Below are positions 42,208-52,007 of a stretch of DNA of 53,397 nucleotides, in pieces. The stretch spans positions 1 to 53,397 of the forward strand of contig CAYIYH010000011.1 in the NCBI GenBank assembly GCA_964367585.1, written 5' to 3'. The stretch comes from CAYJGJ01 sp964367585 (GTDB lineage: Bacteria > Bacillota > Clostridia > Peptostreptococcales > Anaerovoracaceae). Made by a program: the position numbers and the translations under genes. The notes beneath the pieces are model-generated. The model did not search any database. It had not been told where the DNA came from and saw only the letters and a program-made list of their open reading frames with translations. How positions within the stretch are numbered: position 1 is the stretch's first letter; every line of letters begins with the position of its first letter.

Positions 42208-43923
42208 ATGAATAATTACAAGGAGTATATTGCAACTTTAATATCTGAGCAAATGGCGAATATAGGAAGCGATGAGATCGAGAAGCTGATAGAAGTTCCT
42301 GTCGATAGCAAAATGGGGGACTACGCATTTCCTTGTTTTAGATTTGCAAAAGAAATGAAAAAAGCACCACAGATGATAGCAAAGGATATCGCCGGAAGAA
42401 TTGCAAACAATGATTACTTCGAAAAAGTCGAGCAAGTCAACGCATATGTTAATATTTTTCTGAATAAAGAAGTTATGGCTTTAGATACACTTGTAGAAGT
42501 TTGTAATAATGAAAACTATGGAGATACTTATATAGGACAAAACAAGACTGTGGTCGTCGAGTTCTCATCTCCCAATATTGCAAAACCGTTCCATATTGGA
42601 CATATAAGAAGCACCGTAATTGGTAATTCAATATATAAATTGTACAAAGCTATCGGTTATAATGTTGAAAGAGTAAATCATTTAGGGGATTATGGTACGC
42701 AGTTTGGTAAAATGATATGTGCATATAGACGCTGGGGAAACAAAGAGGACGTAGAAAAAGAACCTATTAAAACTTTACTTCAATATTACACTAAGTTTCA
42801 TGAGGAAGTTGAAAAAGATCCATCGTTAGATGACGAGGCTAGGAATATCTTTACAAACTTGGAAAATGGGCATCCGGAAGAAATAGAACTTTGGCAATGG
42901 TTTAGAGATGAAAGTTTAAAAGAATTTACTACAGTTTATAAAATGCTAGGCATCGAATTTGATTCATACGCAGGCGAAAGTTTTTATTCAGACAAAATGG
43001 ATAGATACATAAGTGAGCTAGAGGCAAAGAAATTACTCCAGGATTCTCAAGGCGCAAAAATAGTAGATCTTGAAGAATTTGGTATGCCTCCTGCACTAAT
43101 TCAAAAAAGAGATGGCTCGACCCTTTATATTACGCGAGACATAGCGGCCGCAGTATATAGAAAAGAACATTACGATTTTTATAAAAATATTTATGTGGTA
43201 GCATCTCAGCAGAACTTGCATTTTCAACAATGGTTCAAAATTATTGAGTTACTAGGTTATGAATGGTCTAATACTTGTGTGCATGTTCCATTTGGAATGG
43301 TAAGCCTCGAAGATGGTACTATGTCGACACGACATGGAAGGGTTGTGTTTTTGGAGGATGTTCTCAATACGGCGATTGCACAAACCATGGAGATCGTGAA
43401 AGAAAAAAATGTCGCAACCGATGATATAGACGTAGTTTCAAAGCAAGTAGGAATTGGTGCAGTCGTGTTTAATGAGTTGGCTAATAGTAGAATTAAGGAC
43501 TACGTTTTTTCTTGGGATAAAATATTAAACTTTGACGGAGAAACAGGTCCCTATGTTCAATATACATATGCGAGAGCAAAAAGTGTAGTCAGAAAAGCAG
43601 AGGAGCAAGGCTTCGATGTGAATTTTGATATCAACAGTGTAGATGCGAAATATATATCTGGTGTCTATACGCATGAGCTCGTTAAGAGTATCTATAAAAT
43701 GCCTGACATAATCGTAGAGGCTGCGGAACGATATGAACCGTCTATCCTTACACGTCATATTGTCGATATGGCACAGAATTTTAACAGATTCTATCGAGAC
43801 GAACATATTTTAGTGCAAGATGAAAGCGAAAGAAATGCAAAGTTATTGCTTGTATTTGCAACTGCTAGGGCAATAAAAAATGGATTAGAGCTTCTAGGAA
43901 TAGATGCTCCTGAAAGGATGTAA
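42208..43923 (+). CDS. argS: Arginine--tRNA ligase
   Basis: This 571-aa class I synthetase has an N-terminal Add-1 domain (about 1-110), SSPNIAKPFHIGHIRSTVIGN with the HIGH motif (about 129-132), and the arginyl-specific DALBR anticodon domain at the end (FNRFYRDEHILVQDE). The KMSKS loop is replaced by GTMSTRHGRVVF (about 371-380), a degenerate form usual in ArgS. AGGAG lies 7 nt before the ATG. The next gene starts 2 nt after the stop. Confidence 0.97.
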   Translation: MNNYKEYIATLISEQMANIGSDEIEKLIEVPVDSKMGDYAFPCFRFAKEMKKAPQMIAKDIAGRIANNDYFEKVEQVNAYVNIFLNKEVMALDTLVEVCNNENYGDTYIGQNKTVVVEFSSPNIAKPFHIGHIRSTVIGNSIYKLYKAIGYNVERVNHLGDYGTQFGKMICAYRRWGNKEDVEKEPIKTLLQYYTKFHEEVEKDPSLDDEARNIFTNLENGHPEEIELWQWFRDESLKEFTTVYKMLGIEFDSYAGESFYSDKMDRYISELEAKKLLQDSQGAKIVDLEEFGMPPALIQKRDGSTLYITRDIAAAVYRKEHYDFYKNIYVVASQQNLHFQQWFKIIELLGYEWSNTCVHVPFGMVSLEDGTMSTRHGRVVFLEDVLNTAIAQTMEIVKEKNVATDDIDVVSKQVGIGAVVFNELANSRIKDYVFSWDKILNFDGETGPYVQYTYARAKSVVRKAEEQGFDVNFDINSVDAKYISGVYTHELVKSIYKMPDIIVEAAERYEPSILTRHIVDMAQNFNRFYRDEHILVQDESERNAKLLLVFATARAIKNGLELLGIDAPERM

Positions 43924-43925
43924 AT

Positions 43926-44798
43926 ATGAATTATGTAGGTAATATATATAGGCCACCTAGTGAGGCGTATAGTTTACTTCTTCAAGTAACGGTGGGATGT
44001 TCACATAATAAATGTACTTTTTGTAATATGTTCATAGATAAAAAGTTTTATGTGAAAAATATAGATGAAGTCCTTGAAGATTTGAGAGAGGCTAGGAATA
44101 AGTATAAATTTGTAGACAAAATATTTCTTTGTGATGGAGATGCGCTATGTCTTTCCAACAAAAAGCTGTTAGTGATTCTTCAAGAGATTAAAACATTATT
44201 TCCTGAATGTAAGAGAGTCGGTGTATATGGCTCTCCGCTAGATGTATTACATAAAACACCGGAGGAACTAGTAGAGCTATACGATAATGGTATAGGAATC
44301 ATATATATCGGAGCCGAATCGGGTGACGATGAAATACTTAAACGTATAAGAAAGGGTGTTTCGAGTGAAGAATTAATCAAGGCGGTTCACATGATTGAAG
44401 ATTCCGGAATAAAAGCCTCTGTGACGTTTATTTCGGGAATGGGCGGTAAAAAGAACTGGAAAAGTCATGCAATTAATACAGGTAAGATGATATCAAAAAT
44501 GAACGCTTCATATGTAAGCCTTTTGACTCTTATGTTGGATGAAAATGTTCCATTATATGAGGAGATAAAGAGTGGTGAATTTGAAGTATTGTCTCCAAAA
44601 GAGGTAGTGGAAGAATCTTACTTGTTATTAAAAAACACTAATCCGACGAGGGACTGTGTGTTTAGAAGTAATCATGCATCTAATTATATTTCGTTAAGGG
44701 GAGATTTGCCTGCGGATACATCTAAATTGCTATCTCAGCTTGAATCTGCAATGGATAACCTAGGAATCTTGAAAAGTGAATGGATGAGAGCTTTGTAG
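43926..44798 (+). CDS. Radical SAM protein of unknown substrate
   Basis: In this 290-aa protein the cluster motif is TVGCSHNKCTFCNMF, so the three Cys have C-x4-C-x2-C spacing (about residues 23, 28 and 31) instead of the common C-x3-C-x2-C. It continues with FLCDGDALCLS, VGVYGSPLDVL, GIGIIYIGAESGDDEILKRIRKG and SVTFISGMGG, which are glycine-rich and beta-strand motifs of the radical SAM barrel. There is no SPASM or other accessory cluster at the C-terminus. It shares an operon-like stretch with argS (2 nt before) and the TPR gene (7 nt after). The substrate cannot be inferred. Confidence 0.9.
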   Translation: MNYVGNIYRPPSEAYSLLLQVTVGCSHNKCTFCNMFIDKKFYVKNIDEVLEDLREARNKYKFVDKIFLCDGDALCLSNKKLLVILQEIKTLFPECKRVGVYGSPLDVLHKTPEELVELYDNGIGIIYIGAESGDDEILKRIRKGVSSEELIKAVHMIEDSGIKASVTFISGMGGKKNWKSHAINTGKMISKMNASYVSLLTLMLDENVPLYEEIKSGEFEVLSPKEVVEESYLLLKNTNPTRDCVFRSNHASNYISLRGDLPADTSKLLSQLESAMDNLGILKSEWMRAL

Positions 44799-44805
44799 GT
44801 AAGAT

Positions 44806-45783
44806 ATGGACTTTATTAATGACAAAGATAAAATTCAAAAATATATTACACATATAAATGATGAGTTTAAGTTGGCTATTCTTCCACGTGATTTGCTAAA
44901 AGAAACAGACAATCTTCATATTTTAAATAAAATTCCTGTTCCTATTAATAAAGATGAAAAAGACAAAGTTTCATCTTTGCAACTCGCTATCAATATGATG
45001 ATTGTGTTGGCTTGCAATACTAATTTTAAACATAAAAATAATTACATTACTTTTATTTTAAAGAATATTGGACAAGATATGTCAACTATGCTCTTGCACA
45101 AAGGCATAGATTATGCAAATAAAAAAGAGTATATAGATGCTTTGATAATGTTTAGAGCGGTTTTGATATTAGACAATAACTCACTGGATTCACTATATAA
45201 TTACGCATTGGTTTGTCGTGACATATATAACGAGTGTGAAGATGACGAAGAAAAGATCGCTTTATTCAAAGTGGAATCTATCGAGGCACTTGAAGAATTG
45301 ACTCTAAAACATCCTGATTATTCAATGGGATACTATCACTTGGGATATTCGTATTTAAATATGGGATTATATCTTAAAGCAAAAATAACATGGGAATCTT
45401 TTTTAGATTCATCAAGTGAAAAAGAGCTTATTGAAGAAATAAATGAGAGAATCTCTCTCCTAGAAGATCCTATCGACATAGAGCGAGGAGCTAATTTTAT
45501 TCTTAGTGGAAGATATACTGAAGGAATCGAGGTGCTATCAAATTATAAGCAAGGAGAGTTTGGAGAGTGGTGGCCTCTTTGGTATAATTTAGGCATCGCT
45601 TACTCGGCGCTGGAGCAATATGATGAGGCTATCGAATCCTTTTTAACTGTATTAACTTATAGTAGTAGCAATACTGTAGTAATGCAAGAATTGTCTGAGT
45701 TATATGCTGTAATTGGTGACGAGGAAAAAGCAGAGAAGTACAGAAATAAGATAAACTTGATCAACATAAATGAGTTTAATTAG
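44806..45783 (+). CDS. Tetratricopeptide repeat protein
   Basis: I recognise TPR-type helix pairs but no specific family in this 325-aa protein. The clearest units are KEYIDALIMFRAVLILDNNS, MGYYHLGYSYLNMGLYLKAK and WYNLGIAYSALEQYDEAIES, the last followed by a partial repeat with IGDEEKAEKYRNKI. There is no signal peptide or membrane span, so it is probably a cytoplasmic scaffold. It starts 7 nt after the radical SAM gene and may work with it. Confidence 0.8.
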   Translation: MDFINDKDKIQKYITHINDEFKLAILPRDLLKETDNLHILNKIPVPINKDEKDKVSSLQLAINMMIVLACNTNFKHKNNYITFILKNIGQDMSTMLLHKGIDYANKKEYIDALIMFRAVLILDNNSLDSLYNYALVCRDIYNECEDDEEKIALFKVESIEALEELTLKHPDYSMGYYHLGYSYLNMGLYLKAKITWESFLDSSSEKELIEEINERISLLEDPIDIERGANFILSGRYTEGIEVLSNYKQGEFGEWWPLWYNLGIAYSALEQYDEAIESFLTVLTYSSSNTVVMQELSELYAVIGDEEKAEKYRNKINLININEFN

Positions 45784-45835
45784 TATGAAAGAGCTAGATT
45801 AACAGCAAAAGCTTGATTAGAATTGTGGAGGAAGA

Positions 45836-46849
45836 ATGAAAATAGTATTAGATGGAATGGGCGGAGACCATGGACCTATTGAGTTAGTACAAGGTGCCGT
45901 CGATTCGTTGGAACATGATGGACATAATATAATTATTATCGGTGACGAAAATGCATTAAATGAGGAGCTGGCTAAGCATAAGTACGATCAGTCAAGAATT
46001 ACTGTTATGCATGCGACAGAAGAAATTATGATGGAAGAAGCACCTGTAAAGGCGGTAAGAACAAAAAAACAATCGTCCATCGTACTAGGGCTTAACATGG
46101 TAAAAAATAAAGAAGCAGATATATTTGTTTCCGCTGGTAGTACAGGAGCACTTCTCGCGGGGGGATTGTTCATATTGGGACGAATTCATGGAATTGATAG
46201 ACCTGCAATCGCTACAATATACCCTGTCTTTGGAAAAGAACCTTCTTTATTGTTGGATATAGGTGCGAATACAGAGTGTAGACCAAATAACTTATTTGAA
46301 TTTGCTACAATGGGTAGCATTTATATGGAAAAAGTTATTGGTAGGGAAAATCCTACGGTAGGATTATTGAATAATGGTTCCGAAGAGAATAAAGGAAATA
46401 CCTTGACTAAAGCAACACATGAAATGCTCAAAAAAAGCGCATTGAATTTTGTCGGGAATGTTGAGGCACGGGACCTGCCTAGAGGCGCTGCTGATGTAAT
46501 AACAACCGATGGATTTACTGGAAATGCTGTCTTGAAAGTTTCCGAGGGGATGGGATTGATGTTCCTTCAAGAAATGAAGAGTATTTTTACTTCTGGAGTA
46601 AAAGAAAAAATAGGAGCACTTTTAGTTAAAGATAAGTTGGCTGAATTTAAAAAAGCAATAGATTACTCTGAATACGGCGGAGCGCCGATATTGGGAGTAA
46701 AAGGTGGCATAATTAAGATGCATGGCTCTTCTAAAGCTAAGGCTGTGAAAAATGGTATATTGAAAGCCATCCCTTACGTTAGGGAAGGCGTAATAGAAGT
46801 TATAGAGAATTCTGTAATAAACATTGAGGAGATTGAGTTGAATGAATGA
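45836..46849 (+). CDS. plsX: Phosphate acyltransferase PlsX
   Basis: PlsX makes acyl-phosphate from acyl-ACP in the first step of phospholipid synthesis in most Gram-positive bacteria. The 337-aa protein begins with KIVLDGMGGDHGPIELVQGA and contains FVSAGSTGALLAGGLFILGR, ILLDIGANTECRP-like LLLDIGANTEC and VITTDGFTGNAVLKVSEG, all family hallmarks. GGAGGA precedes the ATG. Upstream rpmF and fapR, and downstream acpP, which often flank plsX in Firmicutes, are absent. The end overlaps rnc by 8 nt. Confidence 0.97.
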   Translation: MKIVLDGMGGDHGPIELVQGAVDSLEHDGHNIIIIGDENALNEELAKHKYDQSRITVMHATEEIMMEEAPVKAVRTKKQSSIVLGLNMVKNKEADIFVSAGSTGALLAGGLFILGRIHGIDRPAIATIYPVFGKEPSLLLDIGANTECRPNNLFEFATMGSIYMEKVIGRENPTVGLLNNGSEENKGNTLTKATHEMLKKSALNFVGNVEARDLPRGAADVITTDGFTGNAVLKVSEGMGLMFLQEMKSIFTSGVKEKIGALLVKDKLAEFKKAIDYSEYGGAPILGVKGGIIKMHGSSKAKAVKNGILKAIPYVREGVIEVIENSVINIEEIELNE

Positions 46850-47540
46850 AAAAAAGCTTGAGGAAGCAATTTCGTATATATTTCACAGTAAAAAATTGCT
46901 TAATTTAGCTCTTACACATAAATCATGTTATAGAGAACAACCGGATTCAACTCAAAAACACAACGAACGACTTGAATTTTTAGGTGATGCATTATTAGAT
47001 GCGATTATAAGCGAGGAAATTTACACAAAGTTGCCCCAAAAAAATGAAGGTGCTCTTTCTAAAATAAGGGCATCTATTGTTTGTGAGAAGTCATTAGCGC
47101 AAATAGCAAAGAGATTGAGTCTGGGAGATTATATATTTTTGTCGAAAGGAGAGGAATCTTCTAATGGTAGGAGTAAGCCTTCAATTTTGGCAAATACTGT
47201 AGAGGCATTAATAGGTGCTATATACTTGGACAGTGGATATGGTAGATTAAAGAAAACTGTACTTTTATTATTTAGAAATATAATTGAAGAGGCAATTGAA
47301 GGAAAATTATATGATGATTACAAGACAGAATTGCAAGAATTTATCCAATCGACAGAATCGAAACCAAAAATTAAATATATACATGATAAAGAAGCCGGCC
47401 CAGCACATGATAAAATCTTTTTTGTAAAACTTGCCTGTGGTGGACATATTATTGCAAGGGGAAAGGCTCATAGCAAAAAAGAAGCGGAGCAAAATGCAGC
47501 TCGGGAAGCATTAAAAAAACTAAAGGAGATTATTGTTTAA
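46842..47540 (+). CDS. rnc: Ribonuclease III
   Basis: This 232-aa enzyme cuts double-stranded RNA, including rRNA precursors. The catalytic domain has the signature HNERLEFLGDALLDAIISEEIY (about 38-59) with the metal-binding Glu and Asp, and EALIGAIYLDSGY with the second acidic pair. The C-terminal dsRNA-binding domain (about 160-229) has YKTELQEFIQS and GKAHSKKEAEQNAAREALKKL. It is tightly coupled to plsX and is followed immediately by smc. Confidence 0.98.
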   Translation: MNEKKLEEAISYIFHSKKLLNLALTHKSCYREQPDSTQKHNERLEFLGDALLDAIISEEIYTKLPQKNEGALSKIRASIVCEKSLAQIAKRLSLGDYIFLSKGEESSNGRSKPSILANTVEALIGAIYLDSGYGRLKKTVLLLFRNIIEEAIEGKLYDDYKTELQEFIQSTESKPKIKYIHDKEAGPAHDKIFFVKLACGGHIIARGKAHSKKEAEQNAAREALKKLKEIIV

Positions 47541-50500
47541 ATGTACTTAAAACGAATAGAGATGCATGGATTTAAGTCCTTTGCAGATCCTGTAACAATA
47601 GACTTTCGCGATGGAATTACATGTATAGTGGGCCCTAATGGAAGCGGAAAAAGTAATATTAGTGATGCTATAAGATGGGCTTTAGGAGAACAAAGTCCTA
47701 AAACTTTGCGTGGTGGCAAAATGGAAGAAGTCATTTTTGCCGGCACGGACACGAGAAAATCTCGTGGAATGGCAGAAGTTGTGCTTGTTATAGACAACTC
47801 AACTAATATTTTACCTATTGAATACAATGAAGTTGCAATCACTCGTAGGATGTATAGGAGTGGAGAAAATGAGTATTTAATAAACAATAATAAATGTAGA
47901 TTGCGAGATGTGCGTGAACTAATTATGGATACTGGAATAGGTGTCGATGGTTATTCTTTGATTGGACAGGGGAAGATCTCGGACATTGTTAGTAATAAGA
48001 CAGAGAGTAGACGCGAAATATTCGAAGAAGCTGCTGGAATTGTATTATATAAAAGTAGAAAAAGTGAGACGGAGCGGAAACTAAATTCCTCAAACGCAAA
48101 TTTAGAACGCATCAACGATATTATTAGTGAAATAGAAGGAAGAATAGATAAACTAAGGGAAGATAGTCAAAACGCTAAGCGATATCTTGAATTAAAACAG
48201 CTAAACACACAACTCGAAATTAATATTATTTTAAGAAATATAGATTCGTTCAATAAGAATGAATTGAAGTTCGCAGAGGATATTCAAACTCTAGAAGAAC
48301 AAATAACTGGTGCAAATAGGGAAAGAGATCTTTTAATAATACAGTTAGAAGAAATAAAGAACGAGTGCTCCAATTTGGATGCTATTTCAGAAGAATCGCA
48401 TGCGCTTTTGTTGAATAAAATCCAAGAAATAAGTGAAGTAAAGGGTAAATATGACATAAATAAAGAGAATATACAATTTCTTGATAAAGATGAAAGTCGT
48501 ATTGTTTCGGAAATAGAAGTTGCAAAATCGAAGCTAGATGAAAAGAAGGCGAGGATTGAGGAACTTACTTTGAGTGAACGTGAGATATTGTCTAGTTATA
48601 AAGAAGCATCTGCAATTCTTGAAAAAGAAATATCGATATATAATGATTATATCAATAAGAATGCTAAATCGATTTCGGATATAGATGAAAGTAAAAACTT
48701 GTCATTCCAATATAGAAGTAATTTGGAGTCGAACAAACAAGAAATAAGAAATCTTGAAAATATGATTCGCACCATGGAGCAGAGAAAAGCACAAATCGAT
48801 GTAGAGCAGGCCGATGTACATGGAGAGTTAGAGGAAGTAAAAAAAGCGGTTTCTATTTTAGAAGATAGCATTGAAGAAAATGAAAAGCAATTTTCTACAG
48901 AAAAAATTTCACTATCAAACAGTACAAATGATTTACTCGAAAAAAGGCAAGAAGAGCAAGAAGTTCGTAAAGATATAGAACATATAAAAATCACTTTGAG
49001 CCGACATGAAACCCGTAAGAAAACAATAGAAGAAATGGAATCTAATTATGAAGGATTTAGTCATGGCGTTCGCAATCTGATGAATGCTAAACTTCCCGGA
49101 GTTAGAGGTGTAATTACTGATCTTATTCAAGTCGGAAGTGGATACGAGCTTGCCATTGAAACAGCATTAGGCGGAAGCATTCAGAGCATAGTGTGTGACA
49201 ACGATGATGTTGCAAAGAAATCTATTAGGTATTTAAAAGACAATAGGGCTGGTAGGCTTACTTTTTTGCCAATTTCCTCTATTAGATATAGTAAGACGAA
49301 TATTGATTCCAGCTTAAAGTCGGAAAAGGGTTTTAAATGTATTGCTACTGAATGTATTACTTATGACAAAGAGATAAAAAATATTGTTACTTATCTACTC
49401 GGACGAGTTTTGATTGTAGAAAACATGGATTGCGCTGTTTCATTATCAAAAAAAGTACAAGGTGGCATCAGAATAGTTACGTTGGACGGAGAAGTAGTCA
49501 ACAGTAGTGGTGCAATTACTGGTGGTAAGTTTAAAAATGCATCTGCCAATTTGCTTGAACGGAAGGCTGAAATTAATAAACTTTCGACTCAAATAGCTGA
49601 GTTAGAAGTTGAAAAGATAAATAAAGATAACATATTAGCTGTATTACAAGGGGAAATTTCTAATGTAACCATAGATGTGGATAAGAAAAATGAATTTTGT
49701 AATTCTTTGGAAATTCGACTACATCAGATACGAAATGAAAAGAACGAAAGAGAAGCTAAATTGATTTCTCTACATGATGACAATAAGTATGAACTTGAGC
49801 GAGTGAATCTCGATGAAGACCTTTCAAATGCGAAAAGTGAAATATTGAAGTTTGAGACCCTTATTGAAGAATTGAATAAAAAAATTGAGGAAATAGGGGC
49901 AGAGCATGAGAAACTGATTGGAAGTGCCGATAGCTACAAAGAAAACATTGAAAAGCAAAATGAGATTGTTACTACAACTAAGATTAATGTATCTAACTTT
50001 GAAAATGAACTCAACAATCTTCAAAGTTCAAAATCGTTACTGATTGACGATACCACTGAGTTAGAAAGAGAATTGGAATCAAAGTCTTCAGAAATATTGC
50101 AAATCCAAGTTAAGAGAGATGAAATATATAAAGACAATGGAAATGAAGACAATATTAATGCGTTAATAAAGAACAAAGAAGCTCTAGAAGAAGAGATTAG
50201 AATAATTAGTGAAAGAAGAAAGGATGCTTCCAATAAATTAGACAAAGTTTCCGAGGAAGAAAGAAGTATTTCCAATAGATTTAATTCATTCACTGATCAA
50301 AAATATCAGATTGACTTAAAGAGAACTAAGAATACTACACAGCTTGAAAATATAAAAGATAGGCTTTTTGATGAATTTGAAATGTCATATGCGCAGGCGC
50401 TTGACTTAAGGATTGAAGAATTTGTGATGAGCAATGCAACTTCCGAAAATAGAAAAATAAAGGAAGAGCTTAGAGAATTAGGATCTGTTAATATCGGTGC

Positions 50501-51083
50501 AATCGAAGAATATGATAGTACTAGCAAGCGATACGAGTTTTTAACATCGGAAAGAGAAGATGTTGTAAGTGCAATTAATGGATTAGCTCAAATAGTAAAA
50601 GAACTTGATACAGAGATAAAAGCAAAATTCAAGAGTAATTTTGACAAAGTTATCGTAAATTTTGAACAGATATTTAAAGAGCTTTTTGGTGGCGGACATG
50701 CGCAATTATTACTAGAAGATGAAGATAATCCATTAGAATCAAATATCGAAATCATTGCACAACCACCTGGGAAGAAACTTCAAAATATTAACTTGCTTTC
50801 GGGTGGAGAAAAGTCAATGACTGCTATAGCCTTGATGTTCGCTGTTTTGAAAGTTAAACCGACGCCTTTTTGTGTATTGGATGAAGTAGAAGCCGCACTT
50901 GACGACGATAACATTGAACGATTTGCAAATTACTTACGCAATTTTAAGGAAGTTCAATTCGCGCTCGTAACACACCAAAAGGCAACTATGGAATATGCCG
51001 ACGTATTATATGGAGTCACGATGGCGGAAAAAGGTGTTTCTCAGTTGCTTTCACTTAAGTTTAATGACAAGTTTGATCTATAA
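47541..51083 (+). CDS. smc: Chromosome segregation protein SMC
   Basis: This 1180-aa protein is a full-length SMC. The N-terminal ATPase half has VGPNGSGKSNISDAIRWALG (Walker A near residue 32), then a coiled coil, a hinge (about 505-660, with PGVRGVITDLIQV and GRLTFLPISS), a second coiled coil, and the C-terminal half with NLLSGGEKSMTAIALMFAV (signature) and FCVLDEVEAALDD (Walker B). With ScpA and ScpB it compacts and separates chromosomes. The ATG directly follows the rnc stop; AAGGAG lies 12 nt upstream inside rnc. Confidence 0.98.
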   Translation: MYLKRIEMHGFKSFADPVTIDFRDGITCIVGPNGSGKSNISDAIRWALGEQSPKTLRGGKMEEVIFAGTDTRKSRGMAEVVLVIDNSTNILPIEYNEVAITRRMYRSGENEYLINNNKCRLRDVRELIMDTGIGVDGYSLIGQGKISDIVSNKTESRREIFEEAAGIVLYKSRKSETERKLNSSNANLERINDIISEIEGRIDKLREDSQNAKRYLELKQLNTQLEINIILRNIDSFNKNELKFAEDIQTLEEQITGANRERDLLIIQLEEIKNECSNLDAISEESHALLLNKIQEISEVKGKYDINKENIQFLDKDESRIVSEIEVAKSKLDEKKARIEELTLSEREILSSYKEASAILEKEISIYNDYINKNAKSISDIDESKNLSFQYRSNLESNKQEIRNLENMIRTMEQRKAQIDVEQADVHGELEEVKKAVSILEDSIEENEKQFSTEKISLSNSTNDLLEKRQEEQEVRKDIEHIKITLSRHETRKKTIEEMESNYEGFSHGVRNLMNAKLPGVRGVITDLIQVGSGYELAIETALGGSIQSIVCDNDDVAKKSIRYLKDNRAGRLTFLPISSIRYSKTNIDSSLKSEKGFKCIATECITYDKEIKNIVTYLLGRVLIVENMDCAVSLSKKVQGGIRIVTLDGEVVNSSGAITGGKFKNASANLLERKAEINKLSTQIAELEVEKINKDNILAVLQGEISNVTIDVDKKNEFCNSLEIRLHQIRNEKNEREAKLISLHDDNKYELERVNLDEDLSNAKSEILKFETLIEELNKKIEEIGAEHEKLIGSADSYKENIEKQNEIVTTTKINVSNFENELNNLQSSKSLLIDDTTELERELESKSSEILQIQVKRDEIYKDNGNEDNINALIKNKEALEEEIRIISERRKDASNKLDKVSEEERSISNRFNSFTDQKYQIDLKRTKNTTQLENIKDRLFDEFEMSYAQALDLRIEEFVMSNATSENRKIKEELRELGSVNIGAIEEYDSTSKRYEFLTSEREDVVSAINGLAQIVKELDTEIKAKFKSNFDKVIVNFEQIFKELFGGGHAQLLLEDEDNPLESNIEIIAQPPGKKLQNINLLSGGEKSMTAIALMFAVLKVKPTPFCVLDEVEAALDDDNIERFANYLRNFKEVQFALVTHQKATMEYADVLYGVTMAEKGVSQLLSLKFNDKFDL

Positions 51084-51107
51084 TTATATAAATTCTTGGA
51101 GGAATGT

Positions 51108-52007
51108 GTGCAAGTATTAAAAGAAAATAAAGGATTTTTTGGAAAGCTTTCGGAAAAAATTGGAAATGTAATAATGGCATATCCTAAAATCGACGAGGAA
51201 TTATTCGATGAACTTGAGGAAGTTTTGATTACTTCCGACATCGGAATGAACCAAATTATCAAAATAATGGACTCTTTGCGAGAAAATATCAAGAGCAAGA
51301 AATTAACTTCATCAGAGGATTTAAAAGATGAAATTGCCTCTATTGTTTCAGATATGATGGATAAAAAGGATAGGCTAAAGATTTCAAGTGAAACACCTTT
51401 GTTCATTATGATGATTGGAATTAATGGTGGTGGGAAGACGACTTCTGTTGCTAAACTAGCAAATATTTTTACAAATGAGAAAAAGAATGTTCTTATTGCA
51501 GCAGCAGACACGTTTAGGGCTGCTGCGTCTGAGCAACTTGCAATTTGGGCAGAACGTATAGGTGTCAATATAATTAGACATAAAGAAGGAGCCGACCCAT
51601 CTGCTGTAATATATGATGCAATACAGTCCGCAAAGGCTAAGAACATAGATGTGTTGATATGTGATACTGCCGGAAGGTTGCAAAACAAGAAGAATCTTAT
51701 GGCAGAATTGGAAAAAATGAATAGGGTAGTCTCTAGGGAATATCCCGAGGCTGCGATGGAGGTATTGCTGGTTCTAGATGCTACAACGGGAAAAAATGCA
51801 ATATCTCAAGCACAGGAATTTTCACAAATTGCTGATATTACAGGTATTGTTTTAACTAAACTAGATGGTTCGGCAAAAGGTGGAATCGCTATCACTATTG
51901 TAGATGAATATGATATTCCTATTAAATTTATAGGAGTAGGAGAAAAAATTGAGGATTTGAAGCTTTTCGATCCTCTTGAATTTGGAAAAGGTGTTATATA
52001 TGGGTAA
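51108..52007 (+). CDS. ftsY: Signal recognition particle receptor FtsY
   Basis: The SRP receptor GTPase binds Ffh and guides ribosomes to the membrane. This protein of 299 aa has the NG domain only: the four-helix N domain (about 1-85) and the G domain with MIGINGGGKTTSVAKLA (G1), ADTFRAAASEQL, CDTAGRLQNKKNLMAELEK, LTKLDGSAKGG and FIGVGEKIEDLKLFDP. The acidic A domain of enterobacterial FtsY is missing, which is normal in Firmicutes. GTG at 51108 is chosen because an upstream in-frame TTG (51096) would lie inside the GGAGGA ribosome binding site. The end overlaps der by 8 nt. Confidence 0.96.
   Translation: MQVLKENKGFFGKLSEKIGNVIMAYPKIDEELFDELEEVLITSDIGMNQIIKIMDSLRENIKSKKLTSSEDLKDEIASIVSDMMDKKDRLKISSETPLFIMMIGINGGGKTTSVAKLANIFTNEKKNVLIAAADTFRAAASEQLAIWAERIGVNIIRHKEGADPSAVIYDAIQSAKAKNIDVLICDTAGRLQNKKNLMAELEKMNRVVSREYPEAAMEVLLVLDATTGKNAISQAQEFSQIADITGIVLTKLDGSAKGGIAITIVDEYDIPIKFIGVGEKIEDLKLFDPLEFGKGVIYG

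Noticed and set aside
51041..51688. Minus-strand open frame of 215 codons opposite ftsY
   Set aside because: It covers the conserved GTPase domain of ftsY in antisense and has no domain of its own.
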